Positions 17,571 through 26,372 of a stretch of 64,000 nucleotides of DNA are shown here, one piece after another. This DNA is from Armatimonadota bacterium. GTDB taxonomy: Bacteria; Armatimonadota; Fimbriimonadia; Fimbriimonadales; Fimbriimonadaceae. The first letter of the stretch is position 1; every line of letters starts with the position of its first letter. The notes beneath the pieces were generated by a model, which saw only the letters and a program-made list of their open reading frames with translations, searched no databases and was not told the origin of the DNA. The stretch spans positions 1 through 64,000 of the forward strand of contig JADFMN010000012.1 in assembly GCA_022563855.1 (NCBI GenBank). The letters run 5' to 3'. Both the position numbers and the translations under genes were made by a program.

Positions 17571-17611
17571 CGGCCTCTTCGGCAACATGGCGGCTGTTGT
17601 CGAAGAGGCCG
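17571..17611 (+). terminator. Long hairpin after the SBBP gene
   Basis: Stem CGGCCTCTTCG / CGAAGAGGCCG continues inward with CAACA / TGTTG after one mismatch, for about 16-17 bp in all, with loop TGGCGGC. It begins 16 bases after the stop at 17555. No T-tract follows, so it is either a terminator that does not depend on a U-run or an mRNA 3'-stabilising structure. Confidence 0.5.
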
Positions 17612-17840
17612 ATAACCGAACGCCCAGGCCGCGTCGTCGTCGGTTCGGATCGTTCGAGGCCGAGCCTGGCATACCCGTAAAATTGCGGGAAATTGCCTGA
17701 TGTACTTCACATTTTTCTGCAATAAGCAATAGACTCTCGACTGGCCGAGCTGACTACGTGCTGGAAGACGACATTCTGCTGACGTGTCCCTTGCTCCTAG
17801 GAGACTCAGAATACTGCCAGCCGATGCTTGGATACAGATT

Positions 17841-19592
17841 ATGAAAAGATCGCTTGCCACCGTTGGATACTTCGGAGCTGCACTGGCGGTTTCGACTCTG
17901 GTGATAGCTGCCACCACTACGCGCGTCAGCGTGGATTCATCAGCGGCTCAATCGAACAACGACAGCTTTGACCCATCGATATCGGCGGACGGTCGGTACG
18001 TGGCGTTCGGGAGCCATGCCGATAATCTCGTGGCGGGCGACACGAACGGGCGGCAGGATGTATTCGTTCACGACCGCGTGACCGGCGCGACCACGCGAGT
18101 GAGCGTCAGTTCCGGTGGCGCGCAAGCAAGCAACACCTCCGATGTGCCCTCGATATCCGGTGACGGACGATTCGTGGCCTTCGCCAGCGATTCAGACGAC
18201 TTGGTCTCCGGCGACACAAACTTAGTCCGAGACATTTTTGTCCATGACCGCGTCACCGGGGTTACTGAGCGCGTGAGCGTCTCGACAGCGGGCGTCCAAG
18301 GCAATGCCATGTGCGACTTCACCGCTATCTCCGGCGACGGACGGTGGGTGGTCTTCGAGAGCGACGCAAGCAATCTCGTCGCTGGCGACACGAATGGCTT
18401 CACCGACATCTTTGTTCGTGATCGCCTAACGGGGCAGACGTTTCCTGTCAGCAGCGATCCTGGAAATTTTCAGGGTAATGGCCGAAGTTACCGCCCGAGC
18501 AACGTATCCAACTTGCCGTCTGTCGCGTTCACTTCTGATGCAAGCAACCTAGTAGCGGGTGATACAAACGGTTTCGCAGATATCTTTGTTTCCGGAGAGA
18601 ATATCGAGCTGGAACTCGTCAGTGTCAGCTCATCCGGCGTGCAAGGAAATGGAGACTGCGACGAGAGATCCGCTATCTCAACCGACGGCCGCTTCGTCGC
18701 GTTCAGCAGCGCTGCGGACAACCTGGTATCCGGCGACGGCAACGGCGTAAACGACATCTTCGTGCGAGACCTCTTGACCGAGGTGACCACGCGGGTCAGC
18801 GTTGATTCGTCGGGAATCGAGGCAAACGGCCAAAGCCTCGCGCCGTACGTGTCGGCCGACGGGCGGTTCGTGTCCTTTACAAGCTTTGCATCCAACTTGA
18901 TCTCCGGTGACACGAACAACAAAGCAGACGTGTTCGTCCATGATCGAGTGATGCACACGACGATTAGGGTCAGCGAATCCTCGGCAGGAGGGCAAGGCGA
19001 CGGGGATAGTTTTCTGTCCCCAATCTCTGCCGACGGAACGATCGTTGCATTTGATAGCGCAGCGACGAACCTCGTGGCTGGCGATACGAACGGCTTTTTC
19101 GACATCTTCGTGAACGTGCGCACAGTGCCGGAAGTAGTTCTGCCGGACAGCTTCTCGCTGTTCCGCGGGATTCTAACCGGCGGCGGGCTGAGCGACCTGT
19201 TCGCCAGCGACGACAGCTGGATGACGGTGCTGCCGGGGATCACGCTGAACCAGGCTGAGCGGCAAGTGCAGCTCGTCATCGTCGGCACTTCTCCGACTGA
19301 GACGCTGACCGAGCTTCGGTTCAGACTGGAGGCCCACGCCGAGATCAACAACATAGGACAGTGGATCGAGCTGTGGAACTACGACACGAACTCGTATGAA
19401 CAGGTCGACTTCATGATCGCGACGTTGGCGGACTCGATAGTCGAGGTGAGCATCACGACGAATCCGGAGCGCTTCATCGAGGCGGGCACGAAGGAGATGA
19501 GGGCCAAGGTCAGCTACAAAGAAGCTGGCATAGTGCTCTCGTTCCCCTGGCTGATCAGCTTCGACCAGACCGTGTGGGTTATCGTTCGGTAG
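17841..19592 (+). CDS. Exported PD40/TolB-like propeller with the shared C-terminal domain
   Basis: 583 residues from ATG 17841, where a signal peptide begins (MKRSLATVGYFGAALAVSTL). The longer frame from 17784 adds 19 residues that do not fit a signal. The body has about seven WD40-like PD40 repeats (SGDGRFVAFASDSDDLV, SGDTNxxxDIFVHDRVTG, TRVSVSS). Residues ~435-583 are the shared domain (LPDSFSLFRG ... WVIVR). The repeat type is typical of TolB-like or uncharacterised surface proteins. It is third in a row of three genes with the same tail but different heads. Confidence 0.85.
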   Translation: MKRSLATVGYFGAALAVSTLVIAATTTRVSVDSSAAQSNNDSFDPSISADGRYVAFGSHADNLVAGDTNGRQDVFVHDRVTGATTRVSVSSGGAQASNTSDVPSISGDGRFVAFASDSDDLVSGDTNLVRDIFVHDRVTGVTERVSVSTAGVQGNAMCDFTAISGDGRWVVFESDASNLVAGDTNGFTDIFVRDRLTGQTFPVSSDPGNFQGNGRSYRPSNVSNLPSVAFTSDASNLVAGDTNGFADIFVSGENIELELVSVSSSGVQGNGDCDERSAISTDGRFVAFSSAADNLVSGDGNGVNDIFVRDLLTEVTTRVSVDSSGIEANGQSLAPYVSADGRFVSFTSFASNLISGDTNNKADVFVHDRVMHTTIRVSESSAGGQGDGDSFLSPISADGTIVAFDSAATNLVAGDTNGFFDIFVNVRTVPEVVLPDSFSLFRGILTGGGLSDLFASDDSWMTVLPGITLNQAERQVQLVIVGTSPTETLTELRFRLEAHAEINNIGQWIELWNYDTNSYEQVDFMIATLADSIVEVSITTNPERFIEAGTKEMRAKVSYKEAGIVLSFPWLISFDQTVWVIVR

Positions 19593-19698
19593 GATCGAAG
19601 GAGTAAGCCAACCAGCGCAGGACGTTACCCAAACGAAACGGTTGGCCGGACTGCCCGTTTGCTCATTGGCAGTGGTACGCTCATTGCCGAGGGCAGAA

Positions 19699-22044
19699 AT
19701 GGCAACTTCGTGGACTAGGCCGCTCATTGCGGTCATCGTTTCAGTTCTTCTCACATCTCAGTTGGCGGCACAACCCGGCCCCCAGCCGATCGAGAGCATC
19801 GATATTCGGGTGTTGCGTGCGAGCACGATCTTCGTCGGCACGATCGTCGATTACCCCGACGAGCGAGACGACTACTTCTTGCGCGTCGTCACCTTCGAAG
19901 TAAGCGAGACGCTGAAGGGTGGGCACAATGAACGCTTCAAAGCGAAACTTCCCTACTTGAACGAAATGCTCGACCGCTTGAAAAACGAGCAGACCAGACT
20001 CTTACTGTTTGTTAACTCTGCGGATGACCTAAGGGCGAACTTCATCAATTTGGATGAAGTCGACATCGTTGTCTCGAAGCTTGACTTCACTCTCATCTAC
20101 GGCACTGAGCCCCTGTTAAAGTACGTACGCGAAGTTGTCAGGGAGTACCCCTCCGTCAACTATATCCACGGGTTTAGGATGCAGCCGCCAGAGACCGATG
20201 TCGGCGCGATCTGGAAACGACAGTTCGAAAGACCTGGGGTGGCAGGACTGTATGTTCCGGTCGATGAACGCTTACACGAGCGCGCGAAGCAGTGGATTCT
20301 CTCCGAAGACGCGGACGAACGATACCTTGGTGTCCAGGCCTTGTACGAATACGAGAGTGCTGAGACCATCGAGATCATGAAGAGCATGCTCGGAGACCCG
20401 TCCGAGGTTCCCAGAACTGCGGCAGCGAGCAACAGAGGGATCGAAGTGCGCGAGTACAACGTACGCCGCCTCGCTTGGCAAATCCTCAAGAACTGGGGCG
20501 TTGAAGTCGGCGAGCCGCAGTTGTATGTAGAGGAGCCGAAGCACGAGCAGTTGGAGAAACTGCTCTGGCAAGGACCGATCACGAGCGACGACTACCAAAC
20601 CCTTGAGCAATTCTCAAACCTCAAGACCCTCACCTTGTGGGGCACGCCGTTGACAGGTGAGCATCTCGAAGTCATCACTCAGCTGGATACGGTGACCGAA
20701 CTGGGGATCAGTTACGGCGACATCCATGACGGCGACATTTGGTATTTGAGCCAATTACCAAACCTGACAAGGCTCTCGTTCAACATCGTCGGAGTCTCAG
20801 ACCTGGCGATTGGTGGAATCGCAGCAATCAAGAGCCTGCAAACCGTGACGTTCAACGAGACGGAGATCACTGACGGCGGGATCGCTGAACTCCGACGTTT
20901 GCGGCCTGACCTCGCGATCGAACTGACACAGACACCCTCCATCATCAACCACTACGCAAACCGTGGCGACATCGCCGGTATCCGGCGGATACTCGATAAC
21001 AACCCGGCAGCCCGCGATCAAGAGGACAGATTCGGCTACACAGCGATGCAACTCGCAACGCTTAGGCAGAACGTTGACATTCTCAAGCTCTTTCTACGGC
21101 GCGGTGCGTCAATCGACACGGAAAATTCTGAAGGGCAGACACCTTTGCATATAGCACGAACCGTCAGCATCGCCAAGACCCTGATCGGGCTTGGGGCAAA
21201 CGTGAATCACAAGGACAAGAACGGCAACACGCCCCTGCATATCGCTCTCAATAAGAGTCGGGGGAGCGACTTTACTCGCTTCCTTCTGGCAAACGGAGCT
21301 GATCCGTTCGCGATGAACCACGAAGGACAGCTTCCGCTCGGTCGCCTGGCAAACACGTTCCAGCAGCACCGCGATGAGATCGAGCAGTACATGTCGATGG
21401 TGAAAGATGTCGCCCCGTTCGGTCCACCTGCTTTGCAGACGAGTGTCGTTTGTGAGAACAACATCTATTCGTTACAACCCGACGATGACATTGCAAGAAA
21501 TTGGGCGACAGAAGCGCACGGAAAGTTCTTCGGCCGATTGGGCTGGACGAAGACCCCGTCCGGTCGCGATTTCCTCGGCCCGTTTGGTCAGCAGGCAGTG
21601 GTGCTGAAACTAGACGGTTTACGGGAGCACGAGAACGTCCGCATCGAGATCGACCTCTTCATCATGGGCTCCTGGGATGGCAACGGCGACGGAGCGGGGC
21701 CGGACATCATCGACGTGCGAATCCCTGGTGTGGGAATGCTGCTCCACACGAGCTTTTTCAACAACACCGAGGGCGACCGGGCTGGTCTGCCGTTGCAGTC
21801 GTTTCCGGATCGTTACGGGCTCGGTTATCACACCGGGTACCAGGGCGCGGCTGAGGTGAAAACGCTCGGCTATGTCGAGCGGTACCCCCGCAACGCGGTC
21901 TACACGCTGTCGTTCACGATCGCGCACTCAGGCGCTGACCTTGAGATCGAAATCAGCGGCTTCACAGTTCCGCAGTCGTACGTTAAGACGCTGCTGGAAG
22001 ACGAAATCTGGGGCATCGGCGGCTTGCGCGTGTTCACGGACTGA
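19699..22044 (+). CDS. Exported LRR plus ankyrin-repeat protein
   Basis: 781 residues from ATG 19699 (signal peptide MATSWTRPLIAVIVSVLLTS...). A longer frame from 19642 is less signal-like. Order: residues 25-300 of unknown fold (IFVGTIVDYPDE ... HEAT-like QALYEYESAETIEIMKSML); ~290-410 four leucine-rich repeats (FSNLKTLTLWGTPLTGEHL); ~415-565 ankyrin repeats (FGYTAMQLATLRQNVDILK; GQTPLHIART; GNTPLHIALNKS); and ~585-781 a C-terminal beta-rich domain ending WGIGGLRVFTD. A partial copy of this last segment lies at 25313-25381. It is likely a surface or periplasmic scaffold. Bacterial ankyrin/LRR proteins mediate protein binding, and no enzyme motif is seen. Confidence 0.85.
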   Translation: MATSWTRPLIAVIVSVLLTSQLAAQPGPQPIESIDIRVLRASTIFVGTIVDYPDERDDYFLRVVTFEVSETLKGGHNERFKAKLPYLNEMLDRLKNEQTRLLLFVNSADDLRANFINLDEVDIVVSKLDFTLIYGTEPLLKYVREVVREYPSVNYIHGFRMQPPETDVGAIWKRQFERPGVAGLYVPVDERLHERAKQWILSEDADERYLGVQALYEYESAETIEIMKSMLGDPSEVPRTAAASNRGIEVREYNVRRLAWQILKNWGVEVGEPQLYVEEPKHEQLEKLLWQGPITSDDYQTLEQFSNLKTLTLWGTPLTGEHLEVITQLDTVTELGISYGDIHDGDIWYLSQLPNLTRLSFNIVGVSDLAIGGIAAIKSLQTVTFNETEITDGGIAELRRLRPDLAIELTQTPSIINHYANRGDIAGIRRILDNNPAARDQEDRFGYTAMQLATLRQNVDILKLFLRRGASIDTENSEGQTPLHIARTVSIAKTLIGLGANVNHKDKNGNTPLHIALNKSRGSDFTRFLLANGADPFAMNHEGQLPLGRLANTFQQHRDEIEQYMSMVKDVAPFGPPALQTSVVCENNIYSLQPDDDIARNWATEAHGKFFGRLGWTKTPSGRDFLGPFGQQAVVLKLDGLREHENVRIEIDLFIMGSWDGNGDGAGPDIIDVRIPGVGMLLHTSFFNNTEGDRAGLPLQSFPDRYGLGYHTGYQGAAEVKTLGYVERYPRNAVYTLSFTIAHSGADLEIEISGFTVPQSYVKTLLEDEIWGIGGLRVFTD

Positions 22045-22317
22045 ACGAGCACGTGTGCCGCTGTCAGGCCCGCGCTTGGCGGTTCTGCGTCAAGCTCGGG
22101 ACAATGCTCACGGACCAGGATGCGGGCCAAACGCCCGCGCTCCGCATCCCTCCCCCTGTGGTAGGTGCTGGGGAGAAACGATCCGCTTCATTGGAGTCTG
22201 GCTAGATGCCGTGACCGAGGCTTAGACGAACATTCCAGACGGCGTGCAGCGTGAAACACGGCCAGAGCAGTGAGCCAACGTGGACAAGCCGGCCCTATCC
22301 GGTTCGCTAGGAGGATC
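22045..22317. other. Gene-free gap with C/T-rich hairpin remnants
   Basis: Contains a short pyrimidine-rich repeat (around 22146-22175, ccctccccctgtgg ... ggggagaa) related to the type A family. No gene or RNA is recognised here. Confidence 0.5.
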
Positions 22318-22386
22318 ATGATTGAAGCTGATCGTACCGAGAATATGGCCATTCGTGGAATAACGCCACCAAGGAAACCCCAATGA
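22318..22386 (+). CDS. 22-codon leader ORF coupled to the MshEN gene
   Basis: ATG 22318 is preceded by AGGAGG with a 3-base spacing, the strongest Shine-Dalgarno match seen in the window. The ORF encodes MIEADRTENMAIRGI... and stops at TGA 22384-22386, which overlaps the ATG of the next gene (ATGA at 22383-22386). This arrangement suggests translational coupling rather than a functional peptide. The downstream ATG has no ribosome-binding site of its own apart from AGGAAA within the leader. Confidence 0.6.
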   Translation: MIEADRTENMAIRGITPPRKPQ

Positions 22387-22955
22387 ATCGAGAGTACCTG
22401 CGATTAGGTGAAATACTGGTGGACAGAGGTCTACTGACTTCGGAGCAGGTCGCTCAGGCATTGGAGTCGCAGCGACGGAACCGTATGCGCTTAGGCGAGA
22501 TTGTGACGGCCGCGGGTTGGGTGACAGAAGAGGACCTAGCCAGAGCCTTGGCAGACCAATACGACTACGACTACGTCGATGCGAGTACGATAAAGCCTGA
22601 GAGCGATTCGTTGCACGCTGTTTCTGGGCGATTGGCGTTCGCCATGCTCATCTTGCCTTACCGCGAATTCGAATTCCGCCTGCATATCGCGACTGCCGAC
22701 CCGCTAGATATTGCGAGTACCGACAAGATTCGCTCCTTGCAAGACCTCCCCCTCAAGATTTCCGTCGCAGGCCCCACAGCCCTGCGCAGCGCGATCATCC
22801 GCCACTACACGCTGGAATGCGACCCCGAGCAGACTGCCCCTCGCCAGGTTCAGACAGCAAGGCCAACGAGGATCGACTGGCAGACTGATCGAGATGCGCT
22901 CTTGAAGGCCTTGGACGACATCAGGGGGAGCTGCCGCACCGCGGCGTGGAGATAA
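22383..22955 (+). CDS. Stand-alone MshEN (GspE N-terminal) domain protein, predicted c-di-GMP binder
   Basis: 190 residues with no ATPase domain. Residues 6-59 show the tandem MshEN signature: two copies of RLGEIxxxxG followed by LxxAL (R7-L8-G9 ... G16; R36-L37-G38 ... G45). In MshE-type ATPases this motif binds cyclic di-GMP. Residues 60-150 complete the GspE_N fold (LHIATADPLDIASTDKI). The last 40 residues are charged and unassigned. It is followed 15 bases later by a FlhG/MinD-like ATPase gene, so the two probably form one operon. The c-di-GMP binding is inferred from the motif. Confidence 0.82.
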   Translation: MNREYLRLGEILVDRGLLTSEQVAQALESQRRNRMRLGEIVTAAGWVTEEDLARALADQYDYDYVDASTIKPESDSLHAVSGRLAFAMLILPYREFEFRLHIATADPLDIASTDKIRSLQDLPLKISVAGPTALRSAIIRHYTLECDPEQTAPRQVQTARPTRIDWQTDRDALLKALDDIRGSCRTAAWR

Positions 22956-22970
22956 AGTCAGGGAAGACCA

Positions 22971-23729
22971 ATGAGAACAATCGCTTTGACAAGTGGAAAG
23001 GGAGGCGTCGGGAAAACGTCGATCTCCATCAACATCGCGATCGCGCTGACGCGGATGGGCAAGCGCGTTGCGCTCTTCGACGCCGATCTCCAGCTAGCAA
23101 ACATCGACGTCATGGTGGGATGCCACTCTGAATACAACCTCCAGCACGTCCTCAACGGCGAGAAAACCTTGCGAGAGATCATGACCCCCGGCCCAGCGGG
23201 CATTTCACTCGTAACTGGCGGTTCGGGAGTATCCCAGCTTATACACGCCGGACCCAAGCGCATGGCGACCTTCTTCTCGCAGATCGACGAGTTGGAAGAG
23301 GACTTCGAATTCTTGATCTATGACACGGCCGCAGGACTTGATAATCGCGTGTTCGCCTTCCTCAAGCGTGCAGACGAGACGTTGGTCGTCGCAACCCCAG
23401 ACGCGACGAGCATAACCGATGCCTACGCGCTCATCAAGGTGCTGTACCGACGAGAGCCCGACGCAATCGTCCGCGTCATCGTCAACCGAGTCAGGAACGA
23501 GCAAGAAGCGCGCTCCGTCTTCCGGGTGATCAAGAACACGGCGCACGAGTACCTTGACACGGACATCCTATACGGTGGATCCATACGATACGACGCCGCC
23601 TTTGATGATTCGATGCGCGAGCGACGCGCCTTGCTCGAAGCGTTTCCAAATGCAAAGTGTGCCGCCGATTTTGAAACCGTGGCACGCGAGCTCTGCATTC
23701 CAGTGTATCGAAATACAAGCGCGGCGTAG
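22971..23729 (+). CDS. FlhG/MinD-like P-loop ATPase
   Basis: 252 residues. A deviant Walker A (SGKGGVGKTSIS, residues 8-19), the switch-I Asp (FDADLQLANIDVMVG) and a Walker B equivalent (FLIYDTAAGLD) place it in the MinD/FlhG/ParA class. The LANID ... NLQHVLNGE region and VTGGSGVSQL match FlhG better than MinD. No amphipathic C-terminal membrane helix is obvious, the end being IPVYRNTSAA. FlhG-type proteins count or position flagella, pili or secretion machines. It is paired with an MshEN protein and no flagellar gene lies nearby, so type IV pilus or T2S positioning is the best guess. Confidence 0.88.
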   Translation: MRTIALTSGKGGVGKTSISINIAIALTRMGKRVALFDADLQLANIDVMVGCHSEYNLQHVLNGEKTLREIMTPGPAGISLVTGGSGVSQLIHAGPKRMATFFSQIDELEEDFEFLIYDTAAGLDNRVFAFLKRADETLVVATPDATSITDAYALIKVLYRREPDAIVRVIVNRVRNEQEARSVFRVIKNTAHEYLDTDILYGGSIRYDAAFDDSMRERRALLEAFPNAKCAADFETVARELCIPVYRNTSAA

Positions 23730-23749
23730 CGGCGAGTCCTGGCCACATA

Positions 23750-25171
23750 TCACGGCAGCGGATTGGGGTCGTCGTAGGAGACGATCAATCCCCAGTCCTT
23801 GGCGTCCACGCTCCTCCTGGACCGCGCTTCGATCTCGTAGTAGTCGGCGGACAACGGTATGAAACCGTCGTCTACGCGGTTCCTGTACCGTGTGTAGATC
23901 AGGAATCCGTGCGGTGTCTTGCGATAAAGAAGCGGCCCGCCGCCGAACGCGTCAGGAGCAACCAAATCCTCCGGGAGTGTCGCTGGCAGATCTTCGAGAC
24001 TTGGGTAGCGCGAAATGAGCTCCAAGCCGATTTCCCTTGCATCACCAAGCGCCAAGTAGCGATTGCTAAAGTCGGCGGTGCCAATTGGAATGAAGATAGC
24101 AGCAAGTTCGTACGACCTGTCCGCGTACGAGTCGAAAAACGCACCAAGCTCTGCCAAGCGAAGGTGGCCGTCGCTATCGGTGTACGAAAGGTGATCCGAC
24201 AACTCGGCACACTCGACCATTGCTTCCCAGTATCGCGCCTCTAGCGCGGCTGCTGTATGCCGGCCCACTCTTCGGTTGCTAAAGGGCTCGTCGTCTCGGA
24301 GCTTTCGCAAGGAAGACCTGATCCAAGCGCTAAGAACATCACCGTCCGGATACTCGACCATCGAGCCAACCCATTCGTTTAGCCAGTCATCGATTTCGCT
24401 AGGCTTCAGCGATCGTATCTGTTCGATCAGCGGTGCGAAGGTACGCGCCTCACCAAAAACCGCCTCTCGAAACGGCGGCCTTTTCGGCCTGTCGGCCATG
24501 ATGTCTCGCAGGGTTGACATGACCTCGGAATCGTCCCTGTTGCGAACGGCGGCAAGAACGATATTCTCCTCCATTCCTGCGAGACCACCGTCCGAGATCA
24601 TCATTGAGCCAAGGTCGTACTCCTCGATCTGGCGCTCGAAGATCATCCAGGCGATACGGGCCGCCTCTTTGACGGCAGGCACGTCGCCTGCATCGGCGGC
24701 ACCGACCAACAGCAGGGGCAACCTCCTTGCGACCGCACTGCTACTGCGAGTATCTTCGCCAGTCCAATCGTACAGACCTCCGGACATCTTCGGCCGCGTC
24801 AGTCGCAAGGGCTCAACCCTCGGCGCAAGCGAAAGGAGCCATTCGCGCGAAGCGCTGAATACATACTCAATCTTGATCGTGGTCGAGCCGGCTCTCCGCG
24901 AATCGTCGTACTCTTGGAAAACCTGTGGGATCGAGGCTTCGAGCGCAATCCAGTCGTCGAGGTCGTCGCTCGCCTCGACTCCGCGCTCCTTGCGATACTC
25001 CGCCCAAGTCATCGGGCCGATCAGCTCTTCGGCTTGCCGCCTTGCCTCGGGCAGACGCTTGGCCGCGCGCTTGTAGTCCGGGTGTTCGCGCTGCGACATG
25101 AAGACGAAGGTGACCAGCGCGACGATCAGCGCGAAACCCCCGATGAACCACCACGCCCGCTTCCTCTTCAT
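23750..25171 (-). CDS. Membrane-anchored protein, 473 aa, paralogue of the 35899 gene
   Basis: Basic N-terminus (MKRKRAWW) and one transmembrane segment (FIGGFALIVALVTFVFM, ~8-25), then a large extracytoplasmic domain. It shares the layout and several motifs with the 35899-37341 protein: LTWEEFRE/MTWAEYRKE after the TM helix, ALEARYxE, SYELAxxxxxxxxIG and a C-terminal FGGGPLLYRKTPHGF/YGSGRDALYRKTGTGF followed by IYxR. I recognise no named family. The conserved block before the end (LPEDLVAPDAFGGGPL) resembles the type II secretion pseudopilin-like 'DPFTGKPLxY' segment found in many planctomycete-type proteins. Confidence 0.75.
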   Translation of the reverse strand: MKRKRAWWFIGGFALIVALVTFVFMSQREHPDYKRAAKRLPEARRQAEELIGPMTWAEYRKERGVEASDDLDDWIALEASIPQVFQEYDDSRRAGSTTIKIEYVFSASREWLLSLAPRVEPLRLTRPKMSGGLYDWTGEDTRSSSAVARRLPLLLVGAADAGDVPAVKEAARIAWMIFERQIEEYDLGSMMISDGGLAGMEENIVLAAVRNRDDSEVMSTLRDIMADRPKRPPFREAVFGEARTFAPLIEQIRSLKPSEIDDWLNEWVGSMVEYPDGDVLSAWIRSSLRKLRDDEPFSNRRVGRHTAAALEARYWEAMVECAELSDHLSYTDSDGHLRLAELGAFFDSYADRSYELAAIFIPIGTADFSNRYLALGDAREIGLELISRYPSLEDLPATLPEDLVAPDAFGGGPLLYRKTPHGFLIYTRYRNRVDDGFIPLSADYYEIEARSRRSVDAKDWGLIVSYDDPNPLP

Positions 25172-25240
25172 CTCTCAATCAGTTTACGACTTATGGACCG
25201 ATTTGGTCTCAGTTCGACTTGACGGAGTTGGTGCTGGCAG

Positions 25241-25324
25241 CCCCTCCCTTCCCTCCCCCTAGGCATAGGGGGAGGGTGGTGCTAGTTTCCATGGTGCGAC
25301 GAGAACACGTAGTCGTACGTCAAG
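25241..25324 (-). pseudogene. DUF3500-tail relic with C/T-rich repeat
   Basis: 25241-25298 matches 26314-26372 with only about two differences, including the last codons and stop of the DUF3500 gene (HHGN then TAG). On the minus strand the relic reads YDYVFSSHHGN and stop, against HYASSPHHGN in the intact gene at 26356. Identity falls off just beyond the tail. It is a second, displaced 3' end of a DUF3500 gene in the same orientation as the intact one. Confidence 0.7.
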
Positions 25325-25381
25325 GCGCTGCTGTAAGACGAAAGCTGGGGCATCGGCGGCCTGCGGCTGCTCAACGAATAG
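25313..25381 (+). pseudogene. Relic of the LRR/ankyrin gene's 3' end
   Basis: Translates as SYVKALL-stop-DESWGIGGLRLLNE-stop, against SYVKTLLEDEIWGIGGLRVFTD at the end of the 19699-22044 gene. The GAA codon is TAA at 25334-25336. The orientation is the same as the intact gene, 3.3 kb away. It abuts the DUF3500-tail relic head-on. Confidence 0.8.
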
Positions 25382-25418
25382 GCGTGCTAACCTAAACGGA
25401 CCGGCGAACGTCGGCTGC

Positions 25419-26138
25419 GTGCTGAGGTGCGACTTGCCCAACATCGAGGAATTCCAGATCAACTCTTTTGAAGAGTGGGTCGTGCACGTCTTCGACCACG
25501 ACGACCCGGATTGGCATTGGGAAACGGATGCAAAGTGGTGGGACTCAGACAAACATCCAGAAGCTTCCGTCGCCTACATGACGCAGCTGTTTGAAGAACC
25601 GGAAGCACTGCTTGAGCGTTTTACGCTAGACCAAATCGGCGCGGGCATCAATTTCGTCGTGAGTTCCGGCCTCTCTGAATTTGCATTCGACATATGCGAC
25701 CAGCGCGTACCACAAGAGGACACGATACGGTGCATCCATGCAATGCCAACGCTATATCGCAAGCTGTTCGCGCGTCACCTGCCGAATGAAGCGGGATTAG
25801 GAGCGAGAGGCGACGACAAATGTGGGTACATATGTTTCATGTTCTGGGACGTGTTCCCAATGTCCTGGCGGACGACGAACTGGCTTTCTCGCAACCCCGT
25901 CGGGGATAGCCGTGATCCCCAAGTGCAAGCCGAAAATGCGTGCGTTGACGCGATGATCGACACGTTGCAAATTGATCATCTGGCATGCCAGGAGGCGGCA
26001 TTGCACGGTCTTGGTCACTGGCACAACCACGATCCGCAGCGCGTGAAGAGGGCGATCGACGCTTACCTCAGGACCATCGACCGGAAGCACCCTTTGTACG
26101 ATTGCGCCAAGCGCGCCCGGCGCGGCAGCGTGCAGTAG
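25419..26138 (+). CDS. Uncharacterised cytoplasmic protein, 239 aa
   Basis: The start is GTG at 25419; TTG at 25434 is an alternative. The protein is acidic and Trp/His-rich (WVVHVFDHDDPDWHWETD). A conserved-looking C-terminal half contains MFWDVFPMSW and LACQEAALHGLGHWHNHD, which looks like a helical-repeat tail. There is no signal peptide or TM segment. I do not recognise the family. The gene is bracketed by the DUF3500-tail relic (left) and the intact DUF3500 gene (right), so it looks like an insertion at the DUF3500 3' end. Confidence 0.65.
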   Translation: MLRCDLPNIEEFQINSFEEWVVHVFDHDDPDWHWETDAKWWDSDKHPEASVAYMTQLFEEPEALLERFTLDQIGAGINFVVSSGLSEFAFDICDQRVPQEDTIRCIHAMPTLYRKLFARHLPNEAGLGARGDDKCGYICFMFWDVFPMSWRTTNWLSRNPVGDSRDPQVQAENACVDAMIDTLQIDHLACQEAALHGLGHWHNHDPQRVKRAIDAYLRTIDRKHPLYDCAKRARRGSVQ

Positions 26139-26259
26139 TCGATGCCGATGCCGTGTAGCCCGTTCAGGCTCGGCTCTATTCCCTCGCGCCCAGACGAAAG
26201 CCCCGTGTTGCAAGACCGTATGATGCGCACAGGATGACCTGCCACGCTCTGAACGGAGC

Positions 26260-26372
26260 GCGGACTCTTAGTCCGCATCCCGGCCCTCGGACTCTTAGTC
26301 CGGGAATGACGATCCCCCTCCCTTCCCTCCCCCTCGGCATAGGGGGAGCGTGGTGCTAGTTTCCATGGTGCG
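26260..26372. repeat. Hairpin 'GGACTcttAGTCC' repeats and C/T-rich repeat
   Basis: Two copies of a short palindrome (ggactcttagtcc, 26261-26274 and 26288-26301) are followed by the C/T-rich element also at 25241. The same palindrome recurs three times in 31044-31192. The rest of 26139-26259 shows no gene. Confidence 0.7.
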
